Source: Rhodobacteraceae bacterium XHP0102 (GTDB lineage: Bacteria; Pseudomonadota; Alphaproteobacteria; Rhodobacterales; Rhodobacteraceae). Taken from it: a stretch of 64,000 bases of DNA. The position numbers and the translations under genes are program-made. Location of the stretch: positions 496,001 to 560,000 of the forward strand of contig JAOWLD010000001.1 of the NCBI GenBank assembly GCA_025751475.1. Direction: 5' to 3'. Every line of letters starts with the position of its first letter. The first letter of the stretch is position 1. Below the pieces are notes generated by a model. That model was not told where the DNA came from, searched no databases, and was given only the letters and a program-made list of their open reading frames with translations. This document shows positions 1 through 8,024 of this stretch, piece after piece.

Positions 1-293
1 CCGCAGGACGCACGGGGGCCGAGGATGTGGGTCTTGCCCTAGGGATCAGCCGCAGCACCTTGCAGAGGCGCTTGCGCGAAGAAGGTACTTCCTATCAGGA
101 GGTGTTGGATGCCACGCGGCGCGACCTGGCAATTCGGTATCTTACAAAGACCACCTTGCGAGCAGACGAGATTGCAAATGTCTTGGCCTACCGCGATGCC
201 AACAGTTTTTCGAGAAGCTTCCGCAGATGGACCGGCCAGGCACCTGTTGCCTTTCGCGAAACGCTCAGGCGACAGACCGGAGAGGCTGACTAG
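1..293 (+). CDS. AraC-family transcriptional regulator, C-terminal part (5' end outside window)
   Basis: The open frame runs in from the left edge (codons in phase from base 3) and stops at TAG 291-293, so only about 97 C-terminal residues are seen. They form the two helix-turn-helix units of the AraC/XylS DNA-binding domain: SRSTLQRRLREEG is the first recognition helix region, and the second unit ends in the family signature region (YRDANSFSRSFRRWTGQAP). The N-terminal effector domain is missing, so the ligand and target are unknown. The gene lies on the island side of the integrase and may be island cargo. The family call is firm; the function is open. Confidence 0.9.
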   Translation, partial: AGRTGAEDVGLALGISRSTLQRRLREEGTSYQEVLDATRRDLAIRYLTKTTLRADEIANVLAYRDANSFSRSFRRWTGQAPVAFRETLRRQTGEAD

Positions 294-587
294 CCGTTGG
301 GTTGTTGGGGCGCGTGGCCTCCAACATTCCTATCTGCTCTAATGGGTTTCAATCGCGCAAATTACACTTCATTGATGTGCCTGCAGCCCAGCCGGCACTC
401 AACGATCATCGCTAAAATTTAGGCGGCCATTGGGCGTACAAAGGGACAAAAGCTGGGACCGGAAGGCCTGTAATATCATTCTAAACTTTGGCATGTCAGA
501 CCCGACCTTCGCGATCGCAGCAAAAGGTAGTTCACCCGGGTCGTGCTTTGCAGTCACGAGTTAAGATCGAGTCGCAGGTTTGGGCCG
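294..587. other. intergenic region without recognisable gene
   Basis: About 290 bases lie between the convergent ends of the AraC-type gene and the integrase gene. I see no reading frame with coding character, no tRNA and no clear terminator hairpin. By eye it is more AT-rich than the core genes to the right. I also found no second copy of the tRNA-Cys 3' end here, so the other end of the putative island is not in this stretch. Confidence 0.5.
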
Positions 588-2084
588 CTAGCCGCCTAAC
601 ACCCGCGTTAACCCGTCTTCGCTAAGCCGATCTGCTTCAAACGCAGTCAAGGCACGTAAGCGCAGCTCTTCGCTCGGATCATAGCCCGCACGCGAAACAC
701 CCAGCGCGACCAACAGGGCGCTTTCGCTCAACTTACCCGCATCAAACAGATCAAACGCTTTGACAGCTGCGGAAAGGGCAGGGGCCTCTTGCGCTGTGTT
801 GAGTGCCTCCAGGGCTTCCATGGGCACTGAAGCTGTTGGTGGCGCTGGCTCCGTCACGGTAACTGTTTTCTTCAGCTCAAGCTTCTCGTCGCGCAAATCA
901 CGGCCCGAGTGCAGCCCTGGGTTCATAAAGGGTGAGAGTTTGCTGTAAAATCGGTCAAGCACGCCCGTGCTGTTGCCCATTTGTCGGCTGAGCGCATGGG
1001 TGCTGAGCCCGCGCTGTAGGTCAAGTGTCGCGTAGAAGTGCCGCCAGCTGTATAAGGTGCGCTTCTTGCCATCCGCGCCGTAGACCAGCCCAAGCTTGTC
1101 CAAGAGCTTTTCAAAGTTGCGGGATAGGTTCGCCCGCGCAACCCGCTGCCCAAGCCGTGTGACAAACACATATTCATCGAGTTTGGCGTCGATCACTTCA
1201 GTCAGCGTCATGCCCGTCAGTTTAGGGTTGATCTCAATCTGCCGCTCAAAAGGCCGTATAGCCCGGTCTCGGGCAACAAGTGGCCGTTGCCCTGTCTTGC
1301 CGTCCACGAAGAGCCCCAGATAGGTCTGATCTTCTTCTTCAAGCCACAAAAGGTTCTTCCACTTGAGATCCAGAGCTTCGGTGCCATGCCGCATGCCCGT
1401 ATTGGCAAGGATCAGCACATAGTTGCGCAGTACCTCCCGTGTGCCAGCGGTAATGGGTTTGTCTGTGAGTTTGTGGAAGCCCCGCAGTTCTTCATAGATC
1501 ATGCGGTATTCTTCACGGGTAAAGCTGCCGCGGCTTTTGGTCTTGATGCCATCATTGATTGGCTTTGGACGAATGGCATGCGTGATCCAGCCACGCTGCT
1601 CTGCTTCATCCAACACCCTGTTCAATGCTGTGTTGTGCGTATTGATGGTGCTGTGATGCGCCTTGCGCCCCAATTTCTCAGTGCGCCATTTGCCGAAATC
1701 AACCAGTGCCTTTGCATCAATGCTTGAGACGTCATAGCCGCCAAAATAGGGGATGAGGTATTTGTCGATGGCGGTGATGTAGTCTTTGAACACGATGTGC
1801 CCGCCGCCCGCGTCCAGCTCTTCCTGCATGCGATCCCGCGCAAACTTAGCCACACGCTTAAACTTGCGGGTGCTTTGGGGCAGGTTGTTCTTGGCGCGAT
1901 CCTCAGCGGTGTAGAAGAACTTCATCGCCAAATCTGTGGCACGCTCAACGTCCTCAGTTTTGGTTGAGAACCTATGCCAGCTGCCATCTGCGAGCTTCAC
2001 GCGGGCTTGCCATTTGGCGCTGCGTTGTCGCTTGTCCAAGCGCACATATTCGCTGATGCGGATGGTTTGGACATCCTGTGACAT
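588..2084 (-). CDS. tyrosine recombinase / phage-type integrase
   Basis: A 498-residue site-specific recombinase of the phage integrase family. It has an N-terminal SAM-like core-binding region (about residues 75-180) and a C-terminal catalytic domain. Visible catalytic positions are Arg232 (TGMRHGTE), Lys263 (VDGKTGQR), Arg348 in YSWRH, and the nucleophile Tyr380 (LDRFYSK). The usual first His of the HxxR box is Tyr345. The domain looks complete, so the enzyme is probably functional. About 110 further residues follow the tyrosine, an unusual tail of unknown role. The gene is transcribed away from the tRNA-Cys gene on the same strand, with its start about 250 bp from the tRNA 3' end. This is the standard arrangement for an island integrated into a tRNA. 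Confidence 0.9.
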   Translation of the reverse strand: MSQDVQTIRISEYVRLDKRQRSAKWQARVKLADGSWHRFSTKTEDVERATDLAMKFFYTAEDRAKNNLPQSTRKFKRVAKFARDRMQEELDAGGGHIVFKDYITAIDKYLIPYFGGYDVSSIDAKALVDFGKWRTEKLGRKAHHSTINTHNTALNRVLDEAEQRGWITHAIRPKPINDGIKTKSRGSFTREEYRMIYEELRGFHKLTDKPITAGTREVLRNYVLILANTGMRHGTEALDLKWKNLLWLEEEDQTYLGLFVDGKTGQRPLVARDRAIRPFERQIEINPKLTGMTLTEVIDAKLDEYVFVTRLGQRVARANLSRNFEKLLDKLGLVYGADGKKRTLYSWRHFYATLDLQRGLSTHALSRQMGNSTGVLDRFYSKLSPFMNPGLHSGRDLRDEKLELKKTVTVTEPAPPTASVPMEALEALNTAQEAPALSAAVKAFDLFDAGKLSESALLVALGVSRAGYDPSEELRLRALTAFEADRLSEDGLTRVLGG

Positions 2085-2262
2085 GCATAAAGCATACAGC
2101 CCACAGACACTTAGGAAAACTACGCATATTATGGCACAGGCAGAAATCTGCAGCCTTTGCCCTGTTCAGCACAGCATCACATCATAAAAAACGGCTAAAA
2201 AAGCACCGATTCAGGCAGCACCCACAACACCGTGTTCAACACAGCGAACGTACTCACGCTCT

Positions 2263-2291
2263 GGTGTGTATAGTGTGTATCAGGTGTGTAT
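2263..2291. repeat. three tandem 9-bp repeats upstream of integrase
   Basis: GGTGTGTAT at 2263-2271, AGTGTGTAT at 2272-2280 and GGTGTGTAT at 2283-2291 lie between the integrase start and the tRNA-Cys 3' end. Short direct repeats in this position are commonly arm-type binding sites for an integrase or its excisionase. That role is inferred from position only. Confidence 0.5.
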
Positions 2292-2334
2292 CGCTATTTT
2301 GCGAAGAAAAAATCAGCTAAGTCATTGATTTTGT

Positions 2335-2361
2335 TGGAGGCGAGTACCGGAATCGAACCGG
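2335..2361. other. candidate attachment site (attL) at tRNA-Cys 3' end
   Basis: The 3' segment of tRNA-Cys (T-arm, acceptor strand and encoded CCA) faces the integrase gene. tRNA-targeting integrases usually recombine within such a segment and restore the tRNA on insertion. The exact crossover cannot be set without the partner repeat at the far end of the element, which is outside the window. Confidence 0.35.
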
Positions 2362-2408
2362 TGTACACGGATTTGCAATCCGCTGCGTCACCACTCCGCC
2401 AACTCGCC
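2335..2408 (-). tRNA. tRNA-Cys (anticodon GCA)
   Basis: On the minus strand the sequence folds as a cloverleaf of 74 nt. The 7-bp acceptor stem is GGCGAGT/ACTCGCC, the D-arm contains GGCGGAGTGG, the anticodon stem-loop is CGGATTGCAAATCCG with anticodon GCA, and the T-arm is CCGGTTCGAATCCGG. The discriminator U and CCA are encoded (2335-2338). It is the apparent integration target of the adjacent integrase. Confidence 0.96.
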
Positions 2409-2511
2409 TCAAAGTTTTGTCGGTGGTGTCGACAGAGGGGTGCTACTCTAAGCTGTGGGGCTGTGCAAGTGGTAAGAGGGCGCGCAGGCAGGGTAAGGGG
2501 TCTGCCTTGTC

Positions 2512-3528
2512 TTACGGATCGCGTTGGATGGCGTGTTCCAAGCGTTTGCCCAAATTCATGGCAATCTGCGTTCCAAAGGCCACGCAGTATTTGGGGTTTT
2601 CGGCAACGATGGCGGGAACACCTGTCAAGTCGGACAACGCCTTGTCAATGCCGCGCAACCCCGCACTGCCCCCTGTCAGCATCAACCCGTGTTCGTGAAT
2701 ATCTGCGGCAAGGTCGGGTGGGGTTTGATCCAAGAGGGACATCACAGCCGTCCAGATTTGTTCAATCAACGGGTGCAGGGCTTCGGCCACATCTTGCTCG
2801 GTGACAACTTGCTCTCGGGGCAGGCCGTTGAACGCATCGCGCCCGCGCACCGTGGCCGTGCGCCCTTTGCCGCTTGCGGGGAAAAGCGCGGTGCCAATCT
2901 CGTATTTCAGCTTTTCACAAGAGGAGATGCCGACATTGAGATTATATGTCTTCTTAATGAAATTCGAGATTGCATCGTCAAAATGATCGCCGCCGATGCG
3001 CACGGAACGTGCAGTGACAATGCCGCCCAAGGATAAGACCGCCACCTCGGTGGTGCCGCCGCCAATATCCACAATCATCGCCCCGCGCGGGTCCAACACG
3101 GGCAGGCCCGCGCCGAGGGCCGCGGCCATGGGTTCCTCAACAAGGCCGACTTTGCGTGCCCCTGCGGCTTCGACAGAGTGCTTGATGGCCCGTTTTTCAA
3201 CTGGGGTCGCGCCATAGGGAACGCAGACATAAACAATGGGTTTGCGCAACGAAAACCGATTGAGCGCCTTGCGGAAAAAGGCGCCAATCATTTCCTGGGC
3301 GGCGTCAAAATCGGCAATCACCCCATCCGAGAGAGGGCGGCACGCTTCAATCGACTCTGGTGTTTTGCCCAGCATCAGTTTGGCGTCTTCACCCACTGCG
3401 AACAGCTTTTTGCGCCCGTCCTTCACATGGAAGGCCACAACGGATGGCTCATCAAGGATGACGCCTGCTTCACTGTCTACGAAAACGGTGTTTGCCGTGC
3501 CCAGATCGATGCTGATTTTTGAGGCCAT
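2512..3528 (-). CDS. MreB/actin-family rod-shape protein, stand-alone copy
   Basis: A 338-residue bacterial actin homologue. The phosphate-1 loop DLGTANT lies at residues 8-14, phosphate-2 is VDIGGGTTEV near 150, and the connecting motif EEPMAAALGAGLPV is present, so ATP binding looks intact. The length matches MreB (about 340-350). It stands alone: no mreC, mreD or mrdA follows, and downstream is tRNA-Cys. It is therefore probably a second MreB paralogue or a relocated mreB. A longer frame begins at TTG 3540, but ATG 3528 gives the usual family N-terminus. Cytoplasmic filaments guiding cell-wall synthesis are the family role; this copy's exact job is inferred. Confidence 0.88.
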   Translation of the reverse strand: MASKISIDLGTANTVFVDSEAGVILDEPSVVAFHVKDGRKKLFAVGEDAKLMLGKTPESIEACRPLSDGVIADFDAAQEMIGAFFRKALNRFSLRKPIVYVCVPYGATPVEKRAIKHSVEAAGARKVGLVEEPMAAALGAGLPVLDPRGAMIVDIGGGTTEVAVLSLGGIVTARSVRIGGDHFDDAISNFIKKTYNLNVGISSCEKLKYEIGTALFPASGKGRTATVRGRDAFNGLPREQVVTEQDVAEALHPLIEQIWTAVMSLLDQTPPDLAADIHEHGLMLTGGSAGLRGIDKALSDLTGVPAIVAENPKYCVAFGTQIAMNLGKRLEHAIQRDP

Positions 3529-3693
3529 ATTGGTAACCAATTACTTTATACTTCAGGTCTGCACCTATTCGGTGCGCTCACACTGCGCGGGCACGGCCTC
3601 AGGCGGGGCCAGCGACTTGACCAGACTGTTAATCTATTGAATGAGCCTCGTCCATTGCCGTTTGGCCCGTGCGATCATTGGGGATGGTCTGTC

Positions 3694-3729
3694 TTGATTT
3701 GCACAATTGACCATCAACTTTACGTAAAG
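3694..3729. promoter_or_regulatory. candidate operator: nested inverted repeats upstream of PIMT gene
   Basis: TTGAT at 3694-3698 and ATCAA at 3713-3717 form an inverted repeat with a 14-nt spacer. A -35-like TTGACC lies at 3707-3712, followed at once by the perfect 12-bp palindrome CTTTACGTAAAG (3718-3729). A palindrome placed between -35 and -10 is the arrangement used by MerR-type regulators. No regulator gene is adjacent, so this remains a candidate. Confidence 0.35.
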
Positions 3730-3808
3730 GCGCTTGCAGGCGTTGCACGAGGCTGCACCATGTGCCATAGCAAGATCAAAGAGAAACTAGACTCATTGGT
3801 TCAGTTGA

Positions 3809-4462
3809 ATGGCCGACTTTAAATCCCAACGCGTCACCATGGTTGACACCCAAGTGCGCCCATCCGATGTCACGAAGTTTCAAGTGATTGATGCAATGCT
3901 CAGTATCCCGCGTGAGGTCTATGTGCCCACGCAGCTGCGCGACATTGCTTATATTGGTGAGAATCTGACGCTCGGCGGGAATCGCGTGATCCTTGAGGGG
4001 CGCAGCTTTGCGAAAATGCTGGACGCTTTGGATATTGGTCCCCGTGATCTGGTGCTCGATGTGGCCGCAGGGCTTGGGTATTCGACAGCAGTGCTTGCCC
4101 ATATGGCCGAAGCTGTGGTTGCGGTGGAAGAACAGCCCGAATTTGCGAAAGAGGCCGAGGCCAATTTCGCCGCGCAATCTGTGGACAATGCCGCCGTCAT
4201 TTGTGCGCCCCATACCGAAGGGGCGACCAAATATGGCCCCTATGACGTAATAGTGGTGAACGGTGCGGTTGAGGTTCTGCCAGTTGCCCTGACGGATCAG
4301 CTGAAAGAGGGTGGTCGGATGGCCGTAATTTTCGCGGTTGGGGCGCTGTGCGAGTTGCGCATCGGACGCAAAATTGAAGGTCAGATGAATTGGCGTCTGC
4401 TGTGCCATGCCAATGCGCCTGTGCTCGATGGTTTCAAACGCGAAGCGTCATTCCAGCTTTGA
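3809..4462 (+). CDS. protein-L-isoaspartate O-methyltransferase family protein
   Basis: A 217-residue Rossmann-fold SAM-dependent methyltransferase related to PIMT, which repairs isoaspartyl residues in aged proteins. SAM motif I is VLDVAAGLGYSTAVLA (about residues 82-96), followed by VVAVEEQPEFA, whose acidic residues bind the ribose. The N-terminus contains QRVTMVDTQVRPSDV, typical of the alphaproteobacterial branch that precedes tolC, and tolC is indeed the next gene. The glycine-rich loop is AAGLGYS rather than the classical GTGSGYQ, so substrate specificity could differ. Confidence 0.85.
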   Translation: MADFKSQRVTMVDTQVRPSDVTKFQVIDAMLSIPREVYVPTQLRDIAYIGENLTLGGNRVILEGRSFAKMLDALDIGPRDLVLDVAAGLGYSTAVLAHMAEAVVAVEEQPEFAKEAEANFAAQSVDNAAVICAPHTEGATKYGPYDVIVVNGAVEVLPVALTDQLKEGGRMAVIFAVGALCELRIGRKIEGQMNWRLLCHANAPVLDGFKREASFQL

Positions 4463-4546
4463 CGCAACATTGGACGCGTTTCGCAGGGACAGGCCGTTGA
4501 GCGAAATCTGGTCTTGGGTGGTTGGTCCGCCAAGATTAAGGAGTGA

Positions 4547-5935
4547 GTGTCTGCCATGCTGCAAATGTTCCAATTTAGCCGTGTTTTGCTATGCGTTGCC
4601 GTCTTTGCTGCCGCCATCCCAGGGACGGGGCAGGCGCAAGGCCTAAAGGAGGCGATGGAAGCCGCCTATGAAAACTCGGATTTATTGGAGCAGAACCGCT
4701 ATCTTGCGCGGATTGGCCAAGAGAATATCGCGCAGCGCGTGGCGGCCCTGCGTCCAACCTTAAGCATGATCGCCACGCGCTCGCGGACCGATGCATCGGG
4801 CAGCTTGAGCGAGACCATCAACCTCACCGCCGAACTCGTTCTTTTCGCAAGCGGCAGCCGCAGCGCCCAACTTGCGGCGGCGCGCGCTTCCGCCGAGGCG
4901 ACCCAAGCGCAGCTCACTGGATTGGAAGGGCAGGTGCTTTTGGATGCAGTCACGGCTTATATGAACGTGTGGCGTGATGTGCAGGTGGTCAACGTGCGCC
5001 AATCGAATTTGCGCGTGGTGGAGGAGCAGTTGCGCGCGGCGCGCGATCGTTTTGAACTGGGCGAGACCACGCGCACGGATGTGGCGCAGGCCGAAGCGCA
5101 ATTGGCGGCCGCCCGTTCCGCGCTTGCAGCCGCGCAAGGCACGCTCAGCATCAGCCGTGAATTATATGAACTGGCGGTGGGTGTCGCCCCCAGTAACCTT
5201 GGTGCTCCTGGTGCGCGGCCCGAATTGCCGCCCAGTGTTGAAGCGGCAGAGGTCATTGCGCGGGCCCGCGCATCGGTCATTTTGTCTGCGCAACATGAAG
5301 TGACCGCCAATCAATACAACCTCAGCGCTGCGCGCGCGGCCTATGGGCCAAATCTAAGCCTCAGCGCAAGCAATATCGAGACCCGAGAAGGCGATCCGCG
5401 CAGCATCGGCAACAGCGAGCGGCTCTCGCTCACGGTGACACAACCCATCTATCAAGGGGGGCGGTTGGCGTCCCTAGAGCGCTCCGCCCTTGCCAATCTT
5501 GCCGCTTCGCAGGCGAATTTGAACCGTCAAACGGCGCTTGTGCTGCAAAATTTGGGCAATGCTTATGCACGGCTCTCGATTGCATCCGCACAGATTGCGG
5601 CCACTGAACAACAGATCAATGCCGCGCAATTGGCTTTTGAAGGCGTGCGGGAAGAGGCGTCATTGGGTGCACGCACGACATTGGATGTGCTCAATGCCGA
5701 GCAAGACCTTCTCGATGCGCGCATCGCCCGCATTCAGGCGCAGACGGATCTGTACACGGCCAGCTATGCGGTTTTGAATGCCATGGGCGGCCTCAGTGCC
5801 GAGACCATGGGGCTTGATGTGGCCTTATATGACCCCGAGGCCTATGGTGCCCGCTTTTCGGGCGCGCCGCTCGGTCGTCCATCGGTGCAAGGGTCGCGCC
5901 TCGACAGTGTCATGGAGCGGATCGGCCGCGAGTAA
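4547..5935 (+). CDS. tolC: TolC-family outer membrane efflux protein
   Basis: A 462-residue outer membrane channel component of type I secretion or RND efflux. A signal peptide is followed by GTGQAQ near residue 30. Two related halves of long coiled-coil helices follow, seen in LRAARDRFELGETTRTDVAQAEAQLAAA and in FEGVREEASLGARTTLDVLNAEQDL, the classical TolC repeat pair. An AAGGAG site at 4538-4543 lies 3 nt before GTG 4547 and 12 nt before ATG 4556, so either could be the start. No membrane-fusion or inner-membrane pump partner is adjacent, which suggests a shared housekeeping channel. A strong terminator follows. Confidence 0.92.
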   Translation: MSAMLQMFQFSRVLLCVAVFAAAIPGTGQAQGLKEAMEAAYENSDLLEQNRYLARIGQENIAQRVAALRPTLSMIATRSRTDASGSLSETINLTAELVLFASGSRSAQLAAARASAEATQAQLTGLEGQVLLDAVTAYMNVWRDVQVVNVRQSNLRVVEEQLRAARDRFELGETTRTDVAQAEAQLAAARSALAAAQGTLSISRELYELAVGVAPSNLGAPGARPELPPSVEAAEVIARARASVILSAQHEVTANQYNLSAARAAYGPNLSLSASNIETREGDPRSIGNSERLSLTVTQPIYQGGRLASLERSALANLAASQANLNRQTALVLQNLGNAYARLSIASAQIAATEQQINAAQLAFEGVREEASLGARTTLDVLNAEQDLLDARIARIQAQTDLYTASYAVLNAMGGLSAETMGLDVALYDPEAYGARFSGAPLGRPSVQGSRLDSVMERIGRE

Positions 5936-5962
5936 ATCCTGCCCGTTATGGTGAAACAAGCG

Positions 5963-5990
5963 CAAAAGCCCCGCCTTGGCGGGGCTTTTG
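5963..5990 (+). terminator. intrinsic terminator after tolC
   Basis: A perfect 13-bp inverted repeat, CAAAAGCCCCGCC / GGCGGGGCTTTTG, with a minimal loop and a U-rich 3' arm. It lies 28 bp after the tolC stop codon. Confidence 0.9.
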
Positions 5991-6151
5991 CATCACGCTT
6001 GTCTGTCATGCCCTCTGAATTTCAATCTTTGCATTTCCCTTTATCTGCACCCCATATTATAACATCAAATACATACATAATATTTTAATAAATTGGCGTT
6101 GCTCTGATCTGAGCAGGTCCGATTTTCAAGAGGCCGTGGGGTTTAAGGCCA

Positions 6152-7108
6152 ATGGGTGGCGATATGAACGAGGAAAAAGACAGCGCTGATATCGAAGATG
6201 TGCTTTCTTCTATCCGCCGATTGGTGGCCAAAACAACGCCCTCGCAAGGCACGGTGCGCCCTTTGCGTGCGGAGCCGCGTTTGCGCCCCACCCGTCTTGA
6301 AAGCGCCCCAGCCGTTCAGGATGAAAAACTGGTCTTGTCGCCCAGCCAGCGGGTCAGCGAGCCAGAAAACCCTTGGACAGTGATCCCACTTGACCCCTTA
6401 GCGGAGGAAGACACCCCCGCGCGCCCGTGGGGCGGTGGGGATCGTTTGGCTGATTTCGCGGAAAACACATCTGCCGCGCGGCCCGATGGCGGCGAGGATG
6501 CGCTTGGCGCGGCCTTGGCTGCCGCAGCGGAGGGTCTGCGTCAGGTCTCCGCTGAAACTGCCGCCGCCCCGCAGCAGACCACGCGCCTTGATCCCCCAGT
6601 GCGGCCAGACCCGTCACCCGAGCCTACACCCGCGCCCACACCTGCGCCTGCATCCCCCAAAGCCGCTGAAGGTGATACGCCTGTGGTCTCTGAAAACCCG
6701 TCCGCCGCAGAGGATATGTTTACATCCGAACCCATCGCGGCGTTGGGCGACTATGACGAGGAGGTGGAGACCCTTACGCTTTTTGCGGCCCCGCCCCCGC
6801 CTTTGCGGGCCGCAAAACCAACGCCACCGCCCGACACATCCGCGCCCGAAGACGGGGATGTTGCAAAAGACGCTGATGCAGCGTCCGATGTGGATGATTT
6901 GGGCCATGATGAAGATCTGCAATTCGGCGCTTCGCAATCGGGGCAAAGCATTCTGCTTGACCACGAGGACGCGGCGTTGCGCGCACTTGTGGCGCGTGTT
7001 GTGCGTGAAGAATTGCAGGGCGATTTGGGGCAACGGATCACCAGCAATCTGCGCAAATTGGTGCGCCGCGAAATTCGGATCATTTTAGCGGCAGAGCAAT
7101 TGGATTAA
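6152..7108 (+). CDS. PopZ-like (DUF2497-type) polar organising protein
   Basis: A 318-residue protein with the architecture of alphaproteobacterial PopZ. A short N-terminal helix, DIEDVLSSIRRLVAK (about 12-26), corresponds to the PopZ MEEILASIRRII region. A long Pro/Ala/Glu-rich linker, probably disordered (about 30-265), follows. The C-terminal amphipathic helices (ALRALVARVVREEL, then ITSNLRKLVRREIRIIL) would drive oligomerisation. PopZ forms polar matrices that anchor the chromosome origin and signalling proteins. Similarity is confined to the two ends, so the assignment rests on architecture. The start could be ATG 6152 or ATG 6164. The upstream region 6030-6100 is strikingly AT-rich and contains TGCTC-N6-GAGCA at 6100-6115. 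Confidence 0.65.
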   Translation: MGGDMNEEKDSADIEDVLSSIRRLVAKTTPSQGTVRPLRAEPRLRPTRLESAPAVQDEKLVLSPSQRVSEPENPWTVIPLDPLAEEDTPARPWGGGDRLADFAENTSAARPDGGEDALGAALAAAAEGLRQVSAETAAAPQQTTRLDPPVRPDPSPEPTPAPTPAPASPKAAEGDTPVVSENPSAAEDMFTSEPIAALGDYDEEVETLTLFAAPPPPLRAAKPTPPPDTSAPEDGDVAKDADAASDVDDLGHDEDLQFGASQSGQSILLDHEDAALRALVARVVREELQGDLGQRITSNLRKLVRREIRIILAAEQLD

Positions 7109-7151
7109 GCAGGCTTGACCTTGGGGCCAGCCCCGCCAAGATGGGTGCACA

Positions 7152-7973
7152 ATGTTTCCCATTCGCGACCATAACCCCTCAACCCGCAGGCCGATTGTCA
7201 CCATCGCGCTTATTGTGACGAATGTGGTGATTTTCCTTGGATATTACCCCGAGCTTTCCGCCACCCAAGCGGGTTTGATGCGCTTCTTTGACGCTTGGGC
7301 GTTGGTGCCAACCGAGGTTTTGCGTGGTGGGGATCCACATACGCTGTTAACCTCGATGTTCTTGCACGGCGGTTGGATGCATTTGATCGGCAATATGCTG
7401 TTTCTATGGATTTTTGGCGATAACCTCGAAGATCAACTGGGGCATTTTGGCTTTCTCGCCTTCTATTTGGCCGCGGGTTTGGCTGCAGGTTTCGGGCAAA
7501 TCCTATCTGATCCATCTTCAACCGTTCCAATGGTCGGCGCATCTGGCGCGATTGCAGGCGTGATGGGGGGCTATTTGCTGCTGTTTCCGCGCGCGAAAAT
7601 CGACATTCTTTTTATTTTCATCATATTTTTTAAAATTTTCACGGTGCCTGCATGGGTGATGTTGGGGCTGTGGTTCGGGTTGCAACTGTTCAATGGGCTT
7701 TCGATGGATGCCACGGGTGGTGGGGTGGCCTATTGGGCCCATGCAGGTGGGTTTATCGCGGGATTTGCCCTTATATTGCCAGTTTGGGTTCGTCTTGGCG
7801 CTCAGGCCTTCTGGGCGCGCACGGCGGGCCACCCGCCGCATAAAGAGGCGCAGTATCGATTTGGGAAAACGGCGATCCCCACTGTGCAGCGTGCCAAAAA
7901 TGCGCCACCCACCGTGACCCGTGTGCCGCGTGTGACGCGCAAGCCGCGCGGACAAAATCCGTGGACAAAATAA
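7152..7973 (+). CDS. rhomboid-family intramembrane serine protease
   Basis: A 273-residue polytopic membrane protein with the rhomboid core. The segment HGGWMHLIGNM (72-82) carries the oxyanion-hole Asn81. The catalytic Ser131 is in GASGAIAGVMGGY, and the catalytic His197 is in AHAGGFIAG. About six membrane helices are visible, plus a basic cytoplasmic tail after residue 215. Rhomboids cleave transmembrane substrates inside the bilayer; the substrate here cannot be told. It converges on efp. Confidence 0.93.
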   Translation: MFPIRDHNPSTRRPIVTIALIVTNVVIFLGYYPELSATQAGLMRFFDAWALVPTEVLRGGDPHTLLTSMFLHGGWMHLIGNMLFLWIFGDNLEDQLGHFGFLAFYLAAGLAAGFGQILSDPSSTVPMVGASGAIAGVMGGYLLLFPRAKIDILFIFIIFFKIFTVPAWVMLGLWFGLQLFNGLSMDATGGGVAYWAHAGGFIAGFALILPVWVRLGAQAFWARTAGHPPHKEAQYRFGKTAIPTVQRAKNAPPTVTRVPRVTRKPRGQNPWTK

Positions 7974-7977
7974 AACA

Positions 7978-7998
7978 CCCCGCGCATGGCGCGCGGGG
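7978..7998 (-). terminator. intrinsic terminator after efp
   Basis: An 8-bp stem, CCCCGCGC / GCGCGGGG, with a 5-nt loop. Read on the minus strand it is followed by GTGTTTTATTTT, so it best serves efp. It may also stop the convergent rhomboid transcript. Confidence 0.75.
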
Positions 7999-8024
7999 CA
8001 TAAGGCCCTAGCGATGTGATATGC

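Noticed and set aside
588-2084. A defence island or prophage at the integrase
   Set aside because: Only the integrase and a partial AraC-type regulator are visible on the island side. No structural phage, restriction or toxin-antitoxin gene can be supported in the window.
3694-3717. TTGAT...ATCAA as an FNR/FnrL box
   Set aside because: FNR sites have a 4-nt spacer; here it is 14 nt. Kept only as a generic inverted repeat.
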